Origin: Spongilla lacustris
Lineage: Eukaryota > Porifera > Demospongiae > Spongillida > Spongillidae
Assembly: GCA_949361645.1 (NCBI GenBank)
Contig: OX442424.1
Location: 7,283,378 to 7,347,377, forward strand
DNA length: 64,000 bases
Direction of reading: 5' to 3'
Numbering within the stretch: position 1 is the stretch's first letter; the number at the start of each line of letters is the position of its first letter. The notes below the pieces were generated by a model that saw nothing but the letters and a program-made list of their open reading frames with translations, ran no database searches and was not told the origin of the DNA. This document shows, piece after piece, positions 22,231 to 31,831 of the stretch. The position numbers were made by a program, and so were the translations under genes.

Positions 22231-23570
22231 TTTTTTTTTTTTTAATAGTAAAATCTTACTGCTGTGTATATAATACTTAATCACAGACACAATATGAGGA
22301 ACACAATGCAACAAACTAAATACTAAGCTACATGTACACTGAACTAATATCTACTACATTTGTGGTTCTTCCCAATAAAGCCCTTGCATTCTGGCGCATT
22401 AGGGTAATGCCCAGACAGCAGTAGATTGAGGCTAGCACCTCAGGCCAGAAACGACTCGTCCTGATGGCTAGTTTCTTGGCAACCCTTGAGAGAGCTTCTT
22501 GTGCCTCGCTTCCCCAACCACCAAATACCTCCACGACCAATGGGACACATACCCAACCTCTCGCTGTACAGGGAATGTCATTTTTGACATGTTTGTCCTG
22601 CTCTCCCAGCTCAGCAGTATAACCTGAGGTCATGCTCGCTCCCAATAAAAAGTTTGAGTTAAGCGGATTGATGACCTTCAGATCAAATGCTGCTGAACGT
22701 GAGAGAGACCAGTTAGGCACCAACACATCAGCCGGTCGTGTTCTGTCCTTTGATGAGGTGAGCCCACAACCTCTTTCAATTTCAGGAGTAAGACAAGCCT
22801 TACGACAGAAATCTGCGAAGCCGTCATGAAGGCGGTTGTGCCTTGTGACTACATCCCCACCTGAACGACATATCAGGGCATGTTGCCCATGAATGTCCAG
22901 GGCTTGGGAGCAGTGTGGGCAGGCATCTGCATCTGTGGAAAGTGAAAGCCCAAGCCACCATTTCACTAAGACTTGGACTTCATTTGGCAACAGGTCTAAC
23001 CCCAATTTTGGAGATGGTTGTGCCCTCAGCCATGCATGCGCTTGGGGAGCAGAGATGGCTAGTAGTCTGGCCTTGTCTACTGTTGATGCTCCATCAAGCA
23101 GAGAAAGGAAGCCCGCTTTCTCGATGGCTGAGGATAGCTTGTGCTGATGATGGGAAGCATCTTGTACACTTTCTACAGAGAGCTGCTCACAACATGCTAC
23201 CTTCCCATTGAACACTGTGATGGCATCACAGAGGTGCTGCATAGTCAGTTCTGATGGATGGATAGGTGTTAGTGAGGTAGACAAGGACGCGATGTAGGCT
23301 GCTTGTGCATGGGTGGTCAGGGAGCGCAATCCTAGCCCTCCATACTTGAGGCCAAGTTGGGCTTGGCTGCAAGCCCGTGGGGTTAGCTCAATCTCCAGTG
23401 CGCACTCTAAGCAGTGAAGCACATCATCATCGAACCTGGCAAATGCTTCCAATGAAGCAGCAGTGGGTGGGATGGAGCGAGCTAGATGTGCCAGTCTGCA
23501 GAATGAAGCACATACCCTGAGAAGAGCAATCGCAGACTGAGGGTCACAAAGCTTAACATACATCATTAAT
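22231..23570 (-). mobile_element. 5'-truncated non-LTR retrotransposon (RT/REL type)
   Basis: Contains one open reading frame (22328-23566) on the minus strand, a short 3' tail of about 85 nt and a 13-base poly(A) tail (T-run at 22231-22243 on the plus strand). The reverse-transcriptase core is absent upstream of 23570, as expected from incomplete reverse transcription. The 5' boundary is approximate. Confidence 0.65.
22328..23566 (-). CDS. Retrotransposon protein: zinc motif and REL-type endonuclease
   Basis: 412-residue open frame. Residues about 30-90 resemble the linker following the reverse transcriptase in such elements (AQLGLKYGGLGLRSL). A zinc motif sits at about residues 216-233 (CPHCSQALDIHGQHALIC). 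It is followed by a PD-(D/E)xK-like pattern, RPADV near 277 and AAFDLKV near 292-298, as in the restriction-like endonuclease of R2/CRE-type non-LTR elements, which nicks the target before reverse transcription. The RT is missing, so the initiating Met is just the first ATG after the truncation. The domain call is from motifs only. A dead copy lies at 12790-13833. Confidence 0.6.
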   Translation of the reverse strand: MMYVKLCDPQSAIALLRVCASFCRLAHLARSIPPTAASLEAFARFDDDVLHCLECALEIELTPRACSQAQLGLKYGGLGLRSLTTHAQAAYIASLSTSLTPIHPSELTMQHLCDAITVFNGKVACCEQLSVESVQDASHHQHKLSSAIEKAGFLSLLDGASTVDKARLLAISAPQAHAWLRAQPSPKLGLDLLPNEVQVLVKWWLGLSLSTDADACPHCSQALDIHGQHALICRSGGDVVTRHNRLHDGFADFCRKACLTPEIERGCGLTSSKDRTRPADVLVPNWSLSRSAAFDLKVINPLNSNFLLGASMTSGYTAELGEQDKHVKNDIPCTARGWVCVPLVVEVFGGWGSEAQEALSRVAKKLAIRTSRFWPEVLASIYCCLGITLMRQNARALLGRTTNVVDISSVYM

Positions 23571-23944
23571 TTTTATTTTTCGCAACTGGAGAATATTACT
23601 TGCTGTGGTGCAGTGGAAGCGGGGAGGATGGCTTAGGTATTGGCTCTTTTGTCGCAACTATATACTTGCATGTAACTACACAATTACAACATCAACTTTG
23701 AATAATTCAGTGCATTAATATTTATATAAAACTGATCACTTTAATAAGATTGATAATATAATATAGTGCACTGATCCAATCATGACGTATATATGAATAA
23801 CAATAATTATAATTATAATAATAGATATTATTAAACTTATAAAAGTGGGCTAAAGATGGCAGGTACGCGACCTCATCAGAAAAGCTCCAGCATTTGTTTG
23901 TTGCAGAATCATGGCTCGCTAATACGTCTGTCATGGCAAAAAGT

Positions 23945-24160
23945 ATACATCCTACCTAAAAAGTATCCTAGGATGAAATATTTCATCCCGGGCTATGGGA
24001 TGAAATATTGCTAAATAGGATGATTTTTTGCAGCAAACTTTCATCCTAGGATAATTTTTGCTGCCAAAAATTACCCCATACTGCCAAAAATCGTCCTAGT
24101 CATACATATTGTAGGAGTAATTTTAGCTGCCAAATATCATCCTATGTGATGTGATTTTTA
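23945..24160. repeat. ATCCTAGGAT-centred palindromic repeat block
   Basis: Several imperfect inverted and direct repeats of AAGTATCCTAGGATGAAATA, TTTCATCCTAGGATAATTTT and TTTGCTGCCAAAAAT. It resembles the short-palindrome architecture of the Ginger-like termini at 28352 and 36060, and lies beside an OTU-domain ORF, so it could be the end of a related element. No matching partner end was found. Confidence 0.45.
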
Positions 24161-24327
24161 ATAGCTTGGACGAATGAAGTAGTAGCCACTCAATTAAGGC
24201 ATGGCATGCAAATCAGAACAGATTTACGATCGCACCGCTTGTAATTATTCTTTGCATGGTTTTTGCATAAGCGAACAATACCCATCATGAGACATGACAG
24301 AATTACATTTACATCTTCTTAACAGTT

Positions 24328-24987
24328 TCAAAATGATTCCCAATGCGGTTTGGATTCATCTTGATATCTGTCTTTGCAGGATATCTCTTTTACAACTGGT
24401 GAGTGCTTTAGCCATTTGTAGTAGGTCCCTCCTGATGGTGCCAATACACAAATTGCTGTGTGTAGCATGGTTGCAGCCGCAATGATTTCTACTTCTGTGG
24501 CCCACACATTCAGAGACTGCATTCTTGTTCGCTGCATGTAGTCTTCCATTGACTCATGTGGATCAAGGAGGCAGGACAACTTGGAAGCATTGTGCATCAT
24601 GAAGGAAGTGATCATTAAACGGATTTTATCATGGTCCTCTTGTAAGCCAGTTAGAGTTTGTGCAATTGATATAAAGATAGAATTTCCATCTCCTTTGATT
24701 CTTCCTATTGCCAAAGAGGCCTGTGAAATTCCAATCATTGACGGCTTCTGGCAATCCGATTTCCATGTAGAAATTAGAATACATATATTTTCTTGCCAAT
24801 CACTGCATACAGGTAAGTAGCTTATCATATCCGCTTTCTCCTCATTCACTACTTTCAAACATGAAGAAGGTGTAATGGCATGCTCCCCATTGAATGATAG
24901 TAGTAGGCAGGTGATATCTCCATTTAGGCACAACTTTCTTGTGTCACATATCCACTGACAGAAGGTATCTAGATCTGATGCAGACAT
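24328..24987 (-). CDS. OTU-domain protein with catalytic Cys replaced (GDGNS)
   Basis: Single-exon ORF of 219 residues from ATG 24987. The OTU (ovarian tumour) deubiquitinase signature normally reads GDGNC-L/I-F; here it is GDGNSIF at residues 99-105, so the nucleophilic Cys is Ser. The downstream helical block, the WATEVEIIAAATML strand (about 167-180) and a terminal HWESF (about 215), where OTU proteases keep His plus an aromatic and acidic residue, are present. OTU enzymes cleave ubiquitin chains; this copy is predicted inactive. Such domains also occur in DNA-transposon proteins, and the gene at 31832-35391 carries an intact GDGNC, so a transposon origin is plausible. The N-terminal 90 residues are unrecognised. 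Confidence 0.6.
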   Translation of the reverse strand: MSASDLDTFCQWICDTRKLCLNGDITCLLLSFNGEHAITPSSCLKVVNEEKADMISYLPVCSDWQENICILISTWKSDCQKPSMIGISQASLAIGRIKGDGNSIFISIAQTLTGLQEDHDKIRLMITSFMMHNASKLSCLLDPHESMEDYMQRTRMQSLNVWATEVEIIAAATMLHTAICVLAPSGGTYYKWLKHSPVVKEISCKDRYQDESKPHWESF

Positions 24988-24999
24988 GTGAAACTAAGT

Positions 25000-25415
25000 T
25001 TTCTCTAGTACTTGCAGCTAGTGTTTTAGTTGATATGTTACTTGATGTGCACGAACATTAACAAAACCACCATGTAGTATTGCAGCACTGCTATGAGAGC
25101 TGATAGCTAGCATGCTATAGAACTTGAAGCAGATGGTATAGACATCAGAGACATCTTATCAGGATCGCGCGCACCGTCCATGACATTATATTGTTCTTGT
25201 CTAGAATTTAACTAATATGTGCGCATGCGTATTGTCACTGATTTCAGAAGGGGAGGGGGGGGGGGGGGGGTTTCCGGGCAACGCGGAAACCTGCATGGCT
25301 GCCTATAAGCGCCTGCGGCAATTCGTTCCGTGCTCTAACCGCATACATGATTAATTATGTAACGGAAATGCCTTATTATATAAAGGAGAACAAATCAGTT
25401 GAGAATAACGTTATC
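25000..25415. other. Intergenic; short poly-G run
   Basis: Region between the OTU ORF and the fibrinogen-domain gene, with a G-rich run at about 25248-25270. It probably includes the promoter of the plus-strand gene, but no TATA box was confidently placed. Confidence 0.4.
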
Positions 25416-25419
25416 AGAA

Positions 25420-26319
25420 ATGCAGAAAAGCGCACTTCTCGCTTTCCTTTTTGTCGCATCCGAAATTGGGCAAAGCCACTCTCTAGTTCTACCAATAGAC
25501 GTCGACGTCGTGTTGGGCCCAGCACCGAACCAGACTACAGACATATTGAACACTAATTGTAAGTAGAGTCGAGCAAAATAGCGACTCATGTTCATATGCA
25601 ACATCAATTTTCCCTTACACTGCCAGACGTGCCAGAAAGAAACTGCAAGCAGCTTTATGACGATGGGTTCCGAGCGAGTGGCCTGTACAATATTATAATG
25701 CCTCGTCCCGTCAGCTCGAGCACCCCCATGCGCACCATAGTGGTCTACTGCGACATGTCGCTGCAGGGCGGAGGATGGACTGTTATTCAACGTCGTGTAG
25801 ACGGCTCCTACACTTTAATCGCGACTGGGTGAGCTACAAGATGGGGTTCGGGAACTTGGAAGGCAACTTCTGGCTCGGCCTGGACAACATCATGATGCTC
25901 ACTAACGACGTTAACATGGAACTGTACGCCGGGATGTCGTGCTTCGGTTGTCCCGCTGGAGCTGTGTTTGCAAAGTACAGCCAGTTCAGCGTCGCTCCGG
26001 AATCGCAGCTTTACCAACTGAAACTGTCCGGGTACGAGGCGGTTTCCACGGTGAGCGATTCCCTCAAAAATCACGACGGCAGAGCTTCTCCACACCTGAT
26101 AAGGACAATGACGCCTCGCCACGAAACTGTGCCCAGGTGTATTCATCAGGATGGTGGTTTAAAAGCTGCATTAATGTCAATCTCAATGGCGTCTACGAAA
26201 ACCAAGCTGATGGTTCCATTACAGATCCAACTGGGTATGGCATAGTATGGTATAATTGGCCGCAGGTTTCATTTTATCCGCATCTGCAGTCAGTGGTCAT
26301 GGCCATTAGACCGATTTAG
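25420..26319 (+). CDS. Secreted fibrinogen C-terminal domain (FReD) protein, two frameshifts
   Basis: Exon 1 (25420-25558) encodes a signal peptide MQKSALLAFLFVASEIG. Exon 2 (25627-26319, after a TGCCAG acceptor, phase 1) encodes a full FReD: NCKQLYDDGFRASGLY, VVYCDM, GGGWTVIQRRVDG, FNRDWVSYKMGFGNLEGNFW, VFAKYSQFSV, YQLKLSGY, DKDNDASPRNCAQ and GWWFKSC, ending at TAG 26317. Such domains in ficolins, tenascins and invertebrate lectins bind glycans or partner proteins outside the cell. The frame shifts twice by one missing base, near 25807-25812 and near 26083-26087 (a T run). All motifs are otherwise conserved, so sequencing error or a very recent pseudogene are both possible. Confidence 0.75.
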
Positions 26320-26329
26320 GGAAGAAAAA

Positions 26330-26819
26330 AAAAAAAGAGAAAAACTTGTATACGAACTGCTATTAACTTGATTCAATGTAAATTTATATATATTGTATAT
26401 TAATTGATATATGTATAATTATATCGTGCATACAAATTATAATTCTACATGCATTATATATCTGGCGTGACTGACATTAATCAGTGGAGCTTGCGATGCA
26501 TGCGTGCATCCTGACGGACGTTCTGCCATAAATGTAGGCATCCCCTTCTCCCTCACAAAGGCCTAACGGTAAAAGCGCGGCTCAATGATAGCGTGCATGT
26601 GTTTATAATAATAAATAAAGCCATGCAATTAAACAATTTCGGCATAAGATTGAACGGTGATGCATGCATGTATGGAAATGCCTAGAATATGCATATGATT
26701 AGCAAAACACCACGCTTTGTTAAATATTCCTTTGGAATGCATCATAATACAACTAACAAAGCTATAAGCACTATACTCATGCACACTCCGTGCATGAACT
26801 CTGGGAAAAGAAGATTTTC
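26330..26819. other. Intergenic; no gene recognised
   Basis: AT-rich DNA after the fibrinogen-domain gene; an A-run at 26326-26337 directly follows its stop. Nothing else was supported. Confidence 0.5.
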
Positions 26820-27323
26820 CTCCTCTGGCCTCCGCCACCTCCTTCCCCTCCTCCTCCTCGTCCTCCTACTCCCCCTCCTCCTCCTCCTCCTCCTCCTCCT
26901 CCTTCCCCTCCTCCTCCTCGTCCTCCTACTCCCCCTCCTCCTCCTCCTCCTCCTCCTCCTTCCCCTCCTCCTCCTCGTCCTCTTCCTCCCCTCCTCCCCT
27001 CCTCCCCTCCTCCTTCCCTCCTTCCCCTCCCCCTCCTCCTCCCACTCAACCATCCTCCTCCTCCTCCTCCTCCTCCTCCTCCTCCTCCTCCTCCTCCTCC
27101 TCCTCCTCCTCCTCCTCCTCCTCCCCCTCCTCCTCCTCCTCCTCCTCCTCCTCCTCCTCCTCCTCCTCCTCTTCCTCCTCCTCCTCCTCCTCCTCCTCCT
27201 CCTCCTCCCCCTCCTCCTCCTCCTCCTCCTCCTCCTCCTCCTCCTCCTCCTCCTCCTCCTCCTCCTCCTCTTCCTCCTCCTCCTCCTCCTCCTCCTCTTC
27301 CACCTCCTCCTCCTCCTCCTTCT
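26820..27323. repeat. 500-bp polypyrimidine (TCC/CTC) tract
   Basis: Almost pure pyrimidine on the plus strand, mostly (CTC)n or (TCC)n. The first 180 bp are a larger repeat of CTTCCCCTCCTCCTCCTCG blocks. All frames are open, giving spurious poly-Pro, poly-Leu, poly-Glu and poly-Arg proteins. Mirror symmetry makes it a candidate for triplex (H-DNA) formation. Confidence 0.95.
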
Positions 27324-28347
27324 AACTCGAGCCATATTAAGAGCTTGTCTTTTTTGAAGACTTGGTTACATGTTAATTACAACGTGTGTAACTAGAAACA
27401 TTGTGATGCATGCAAAACTTTTTTAAAATGACCTCTCTACTCACTGAGAAACGCGACTGCAAAATACAGACAATACAACTGCATGATGAATTGATGATAT
27501 TCTGAACAGCCAAATTACAATGCATTTTTGCTCACACGTTGTAATTCAAAGTCACGCACAGTCTGGCAGGAATTAATCTGCCCTACACTTGTTGCATATT
27601 TCAGTGGTAACCATGGCCAGAAATAGTGGACTTGAAGAATTGAAACCCGCGAGATGAAATAATGAAGTTGGAACGTCAATGGAGTTTTGCATTCAAACGC
27701 TCGTTGCTGGAATCCCGTAACTATGTTTCCAGGCATAATAGTGATAAAGGTACTCTGAAATGTGCACTGACGCAGCTAATTCGAAACTGGGTTTTATGAA
27801 AATACATACATTGAATGGAGGGCTCCTTAATTATAGCACGCCGTGTAGATCTAGACCCGCTACTCAAGTTTCCAAGGCAGATCCTAAAGGCCAAATTATC
27901 TGGCCATATACTTCTACTATATATGGTGTTCATTTTGCGACACATACATAGATCAGATAGATGATTCAAAATGCACTTTTGTAGCTTTGACATTGTCATG
28001 GTATTTGTATCCTCGCGTTGCTTTCGCTTTGTGAAGTCAACAGTATCTTTCGACCCAGACGAAACACGTTTAGAGACACAACTGTATCGCAGATCCGGCG
28101 CTGAGCGTTTCCTATAAACTTAGAAAAACGAGGGGTGCAAAGAGGATCGACGTGCTATACTTGGCTCCACATGCAATTATTACTTGTTTCCTGCTACCAT
28201 GCTTGATCTTGTTGAAGAACGGCGAAGCGTAGCGAACGACTTATTGACTAGCTGAAGACGATGCTATGATAGAAGATTTGCAGTATCAGCTAATGTTATA
28301 GTGAGGCAGGAGCTGACTGAAGCCCACGAAACGCTTGCTTCACAGTA
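27324..28347. other. No gene recognised
   Basis: Ordinary intergenic DNA up to the CCGG target site of the large nested transposon at 28348. Confidence 0.5.
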
Positions 28348-28351
28348 CCGG

Positions 28352-28389
28352 TGTCATAGGGTATACGGTCCGGCCCAATTTTCGGTCCG
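28352..28389 (+). repeat. Left terminal inverted repeat of Ginger-like element
   Basis: Intact 38-bp repeat starting TGTCATAGGGTATACGG. It also preserves, uninterrupted, the site into which the CACTA-like element inserted in the right repeat. Confidence 0.85.
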
Positions 28390-28589
28390 CCCGGGAATAG
28401 ACCTTATTTGACCGCAATATGAATATATAAATGTCACACGCTCGTCCCAATATTGGTTCAATTATTCACGCGACACGTCCAGTATTGGTTCGATTACATC
28501 ACGCGACACGAAGTTCTCTAAAGGCGAATGAGTTCAGGAACTATCAGCGATCACTTTTCAAGGCCTAAAACTTTCATACAAGGTTGGTT

Positions 28590-29282
28590 CCGTTCTTTTC
28601 TATCGATTTGGTGATCCGCGTGGTGCAAGGTTATAGTTTGCCGTCCCTGTATTGAAAACAATCTTGTAATCCCTCTGGCCCTCCGTGAAAAGGGTAAAAA
28701 GGAACACCAGCGACATAAATAAGCTCTCTATCATACCGTGGGTGTAATAGGACTGATTTGACTTCACCTCGTTTTTTGTTATATATAACATAATCAAGAC
28801 AAGGCAATTTAATGACGTCTACTGTGAGCCCATTTTTGTAAAGATAGAACACGGAATGGTAGCACCAAGCAGAATCCACGTGTAGTGATGTCTAGTGGGT
28901 GTATTGTGATATAAAGCATGTTAACACGGTGTAGGGTTGTTGCGATTCTGCGCCTCAATTGCGGAATTGAGCTGTCATGATTTACATGCACAGCCCTTGT
29001 GATATGCCACGAAGAAAACACTTGGTGGGTCGGCCAAACGTCTCTTGAAGTACTGTATGGATCTGTAGTTACATCTAGCATACCAAGCTTCTCTTTATAG
29101 CGTAACGTTCTCACCGTATCAAGCTGCTTAAACGAATCCGACAGTTCATCCATATTCATGAACTCATTAACGGCGACGCCTTTCCACATCATGTCACACA
29201 AGAATATCCCCCCCCCCCCCCGGACCCAACTCCCTAGGGAATACGGTCCCCCGGACCGATTTCCCTGGTTGTACAAAACCAA
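28590..29282 (-). other. Unidentified minus-strand coding-like segment
   Basis: Two overlapping open frames (28809-29282 and 28631-28879) read as one protein with a shift near 28870: a segment including WPTHQVFSSWHITRAV and then FYLYKNGLTVDVIKLP and YDRELIYVAGVPFYPFHG. The composition looks like a real globular protein, not random DNA, but I do not recognise the family. It lies just inside the left end of the Ginger-like element, within what may be an insertion splitting its subterminal repeat. Confidence 0.3.
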
Positions 29283-29330
29283 TTAACCGGACTCAATTCC
29301 CTAGGGAATTGAGTCCCCCCCCCCCCCCCC
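29207..29330. repeat. Subterminal palindromic block, left arm
   Basis: Poly-C run followed by GGACCCAACTCCCTAGGG, AATACGGTCC and a GGACTCAATTCCCTAGGG palindrome and its complement, ending in a second poly-C run. It is the inverted counterpart of 35937-36060. Confidence 0.7.
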
Positions 29331-29339
29331 CGGATGGAT

Positions 29340-31830
29340 TTAAATATATGCATATAATTCCAACCCTGGCATGCACGTAACAATTTGGTTCGAAAAGCAA
29401 AAGCTGTATGTCGTCAACAATGTAAGCAGTTTCAATTCGGTCTGTAACAGCACATTTGGTTAATTCGAAAATCGGGTTCAAAAATCAAAAGCCACATGCA
29501 ATGATCACAGGTCGCCAACTATATACATGTATGCAGTGTCTGTAACAACTGATTAGCCTTTTTCTTCGGTCTGTACTTGTTACTATTTATATATGTTTCC
29601 ATTTATTTTGAAAAGGATCGCGTGCAGGTCGGCAACTAAACATGCAGCACAATTAACAAGTTTTATTTACTTTTTTACAGTTACAAAATATTCAGTACCC
29701 TCATCTCTCTTATGTTCAGTTCACTATTATATATTTTCTTTATTTCTACTTTGTTTGCACTACGATTTGATAATATAAACATGCAGTGTTAATTAGTACA
29801 CTTCAGCCATTATTGTTTAGAGAATGATGCATAAGTGATTGTCAATCATGTACAAGATAAATAGTGACTTTCACAGACAAATAACGCTGCTTGTGTGCCC
29901 AGAGATTTTCTGCAGAGGGGGGAATAGGTAGGAAAAAGAAGGGAGATGAGAAGAAAAGTGAGAAGAGATACAGGGACACATAGCTTTAAGCTGCATGGGT
30001 CCTCAACAACTTGGTACTTAATTAGCGGTTGAATTGACCTGGCACACTCTAAGTGTGACTGCATACTTCCTCTATACACCAGGTCCTGTGTGAGGAGAAA
30101 AAGAAATGGGATGAAAGAGGAATGAATGCTGAGGGGGGGGGGGGGGGGGGGGGGGGATAATAGTGAAATGAAAACAAGAGACATGCTGATACATTGAGTG
30201 TACTGATTCAATTTTGTACCTGTAAAATCAGCCAAAAAGTGAATTTCACAGACAAATATAAGCTTGGCGGCATCAATTAATATTGCTTGTGTGCCTAGTG
30301 TCTTTTTAGTCTCGAGTGTCACTGTGTATTAGACACATTGCATTAGCTAGATAGCTACTGGTTGCTGTATATGATAAAACCATGCTCATGGAAGTTAAGG
30401 ATTACAATAAAATGGAATAACTTACTATTTTAGTGGTGTTGTATGGGCTGGATGTGTCTTTGTGTAGGTTTTAACAAAAATTCACATATCTTGTAGGAAC
30501 AGCATCTCTTTGTTATATATATATCCTCACATGTCTTTAAGCTGTCTGGCTTGTCTTGCGGTAAAAAAAGACATGCCTAATTCGTCATCTGAGAGTACAT
30601 GTAAGTGCAAACACACTGACCTTAAATAAATTGATTCCCTCCTGTAGAAACACACAGTCGCCAAACCTTGTCTTAGAGGTGAATATACATACAGGTATAT
30701 GTCATCTGAGGGTAAGTGTAAGCACATTGACCTTTGAGAATACATGCATGGTCTCCAATCACCTTGGAGAGGTGTGCATCTACACCCTATAAGAATGCAA
30801 TACATATATATATCATCTGAGAGTAAGTGCAAACACACATGATACATGCATGAACATTGACCTTACATTAACACACAGATTCTCTCCAATACAGACACAT
30901 TGTCACCAGTCTTCCTCCGAGAGTTGTGCATCAGTAAGAATGCACCTTTGAAACACACTGTAAGAACAGTTATACATCCTAGCTCCCCCTATTACTAGTA
31001 CCCATGCATGGGACCAGATGAACATATCTTGGTAAATGGGTTTGCAACATGACTTAGACTGCCAGAAAACACAGCAATTCATGTTATCGCGAAATCTAAG
31101 TGACCGGCACACTCGTCAGTTCACCGTAGTCTGTTCATTGATTGCGGAGTAAGGAAGGAGCGTTTAATAGACCAAACTGAGTAGAGCGCTACGAGGGTAA
31201 CGGTCATGAAACGATAAACTGCAAATAGTATTTTAATCTTACCTTCGTCGATATCAATCCTCACGCGGCGCCAGTATAGAACTTACTCGCTTCTCTTTCC
31301 ATGCCTCCAGAGGTATGTATAGAGTTGCTCAATTTTTTTTTGCCCATACCATAGTACGGCTTCTATACCACTTATAAGTACGAATAACAAGTCTTAATTG
31401 GCACCTTGCACCACACCATACAGTTTATCCTGCCCATGATTCAGGACATACAGTTTATCCCGCCCATGATTCAGGACATACAGTTTATCCCGCCCATGAT
31501 TCAGGAATCTATACAGGGGAGGTTAGGGGTTCAGTGATCCACTCCAACAGTACGACTGTTAGTTCAGTTGCATCAAGATCCTACCTGACCGATACTAGCA
31601 GACAGGGGAGATCTAGTCGTAGTATCTGAACTGGTATTAGGACGCGCGAGCGATGTTGGCTCATCTAGCTATAGAGTTCGGTTACAAAATGAAAAAAAAA
31701 AAAGAAGAAATCCCAACCGTGTACACACATGTCAGTATATGTTCGACATGAACCATCGTAATTGCTGGCTAGCACTCATGTACTGATACACGTATGAAAA
31801 TGCAAAATTGATATCAAATCACATGTATCA
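29340..31830. other. Inner left arm of the Ginger-like element; no gene recognised
   Basis: The integrase catalytic core expected here was not found. Present are a G-run at 30133-30157, two similar TTTCACAGACAAATA segments near 29871 and 30243, and three degenerate repeats of CATCTGAGAGTA...GTGCAAACACA between 30586 and 30870. Confidence 0.5.
31419..31506. repeat. Three tandem 30-bp repeats
   Basis: Three copies of a 30-bp unit containing CAGTTTATCCCGCCCATGAT, nearly identical. Confidence 0.9.
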
Positions 31831-31831
31831 G

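Noticed and set aside
22632..23211. Plus-strand open frames opposite the retrotransposon ORF
   Set aside because: Shadows of the minus-strand ORF with zinc and endonuclease motifs.
26689..27395. Poly-Leu, poly-Pro, poly-Glu and poly-Arg open frames
   Set aside because: Products of the TCC/CTC tract in different frames and strands.
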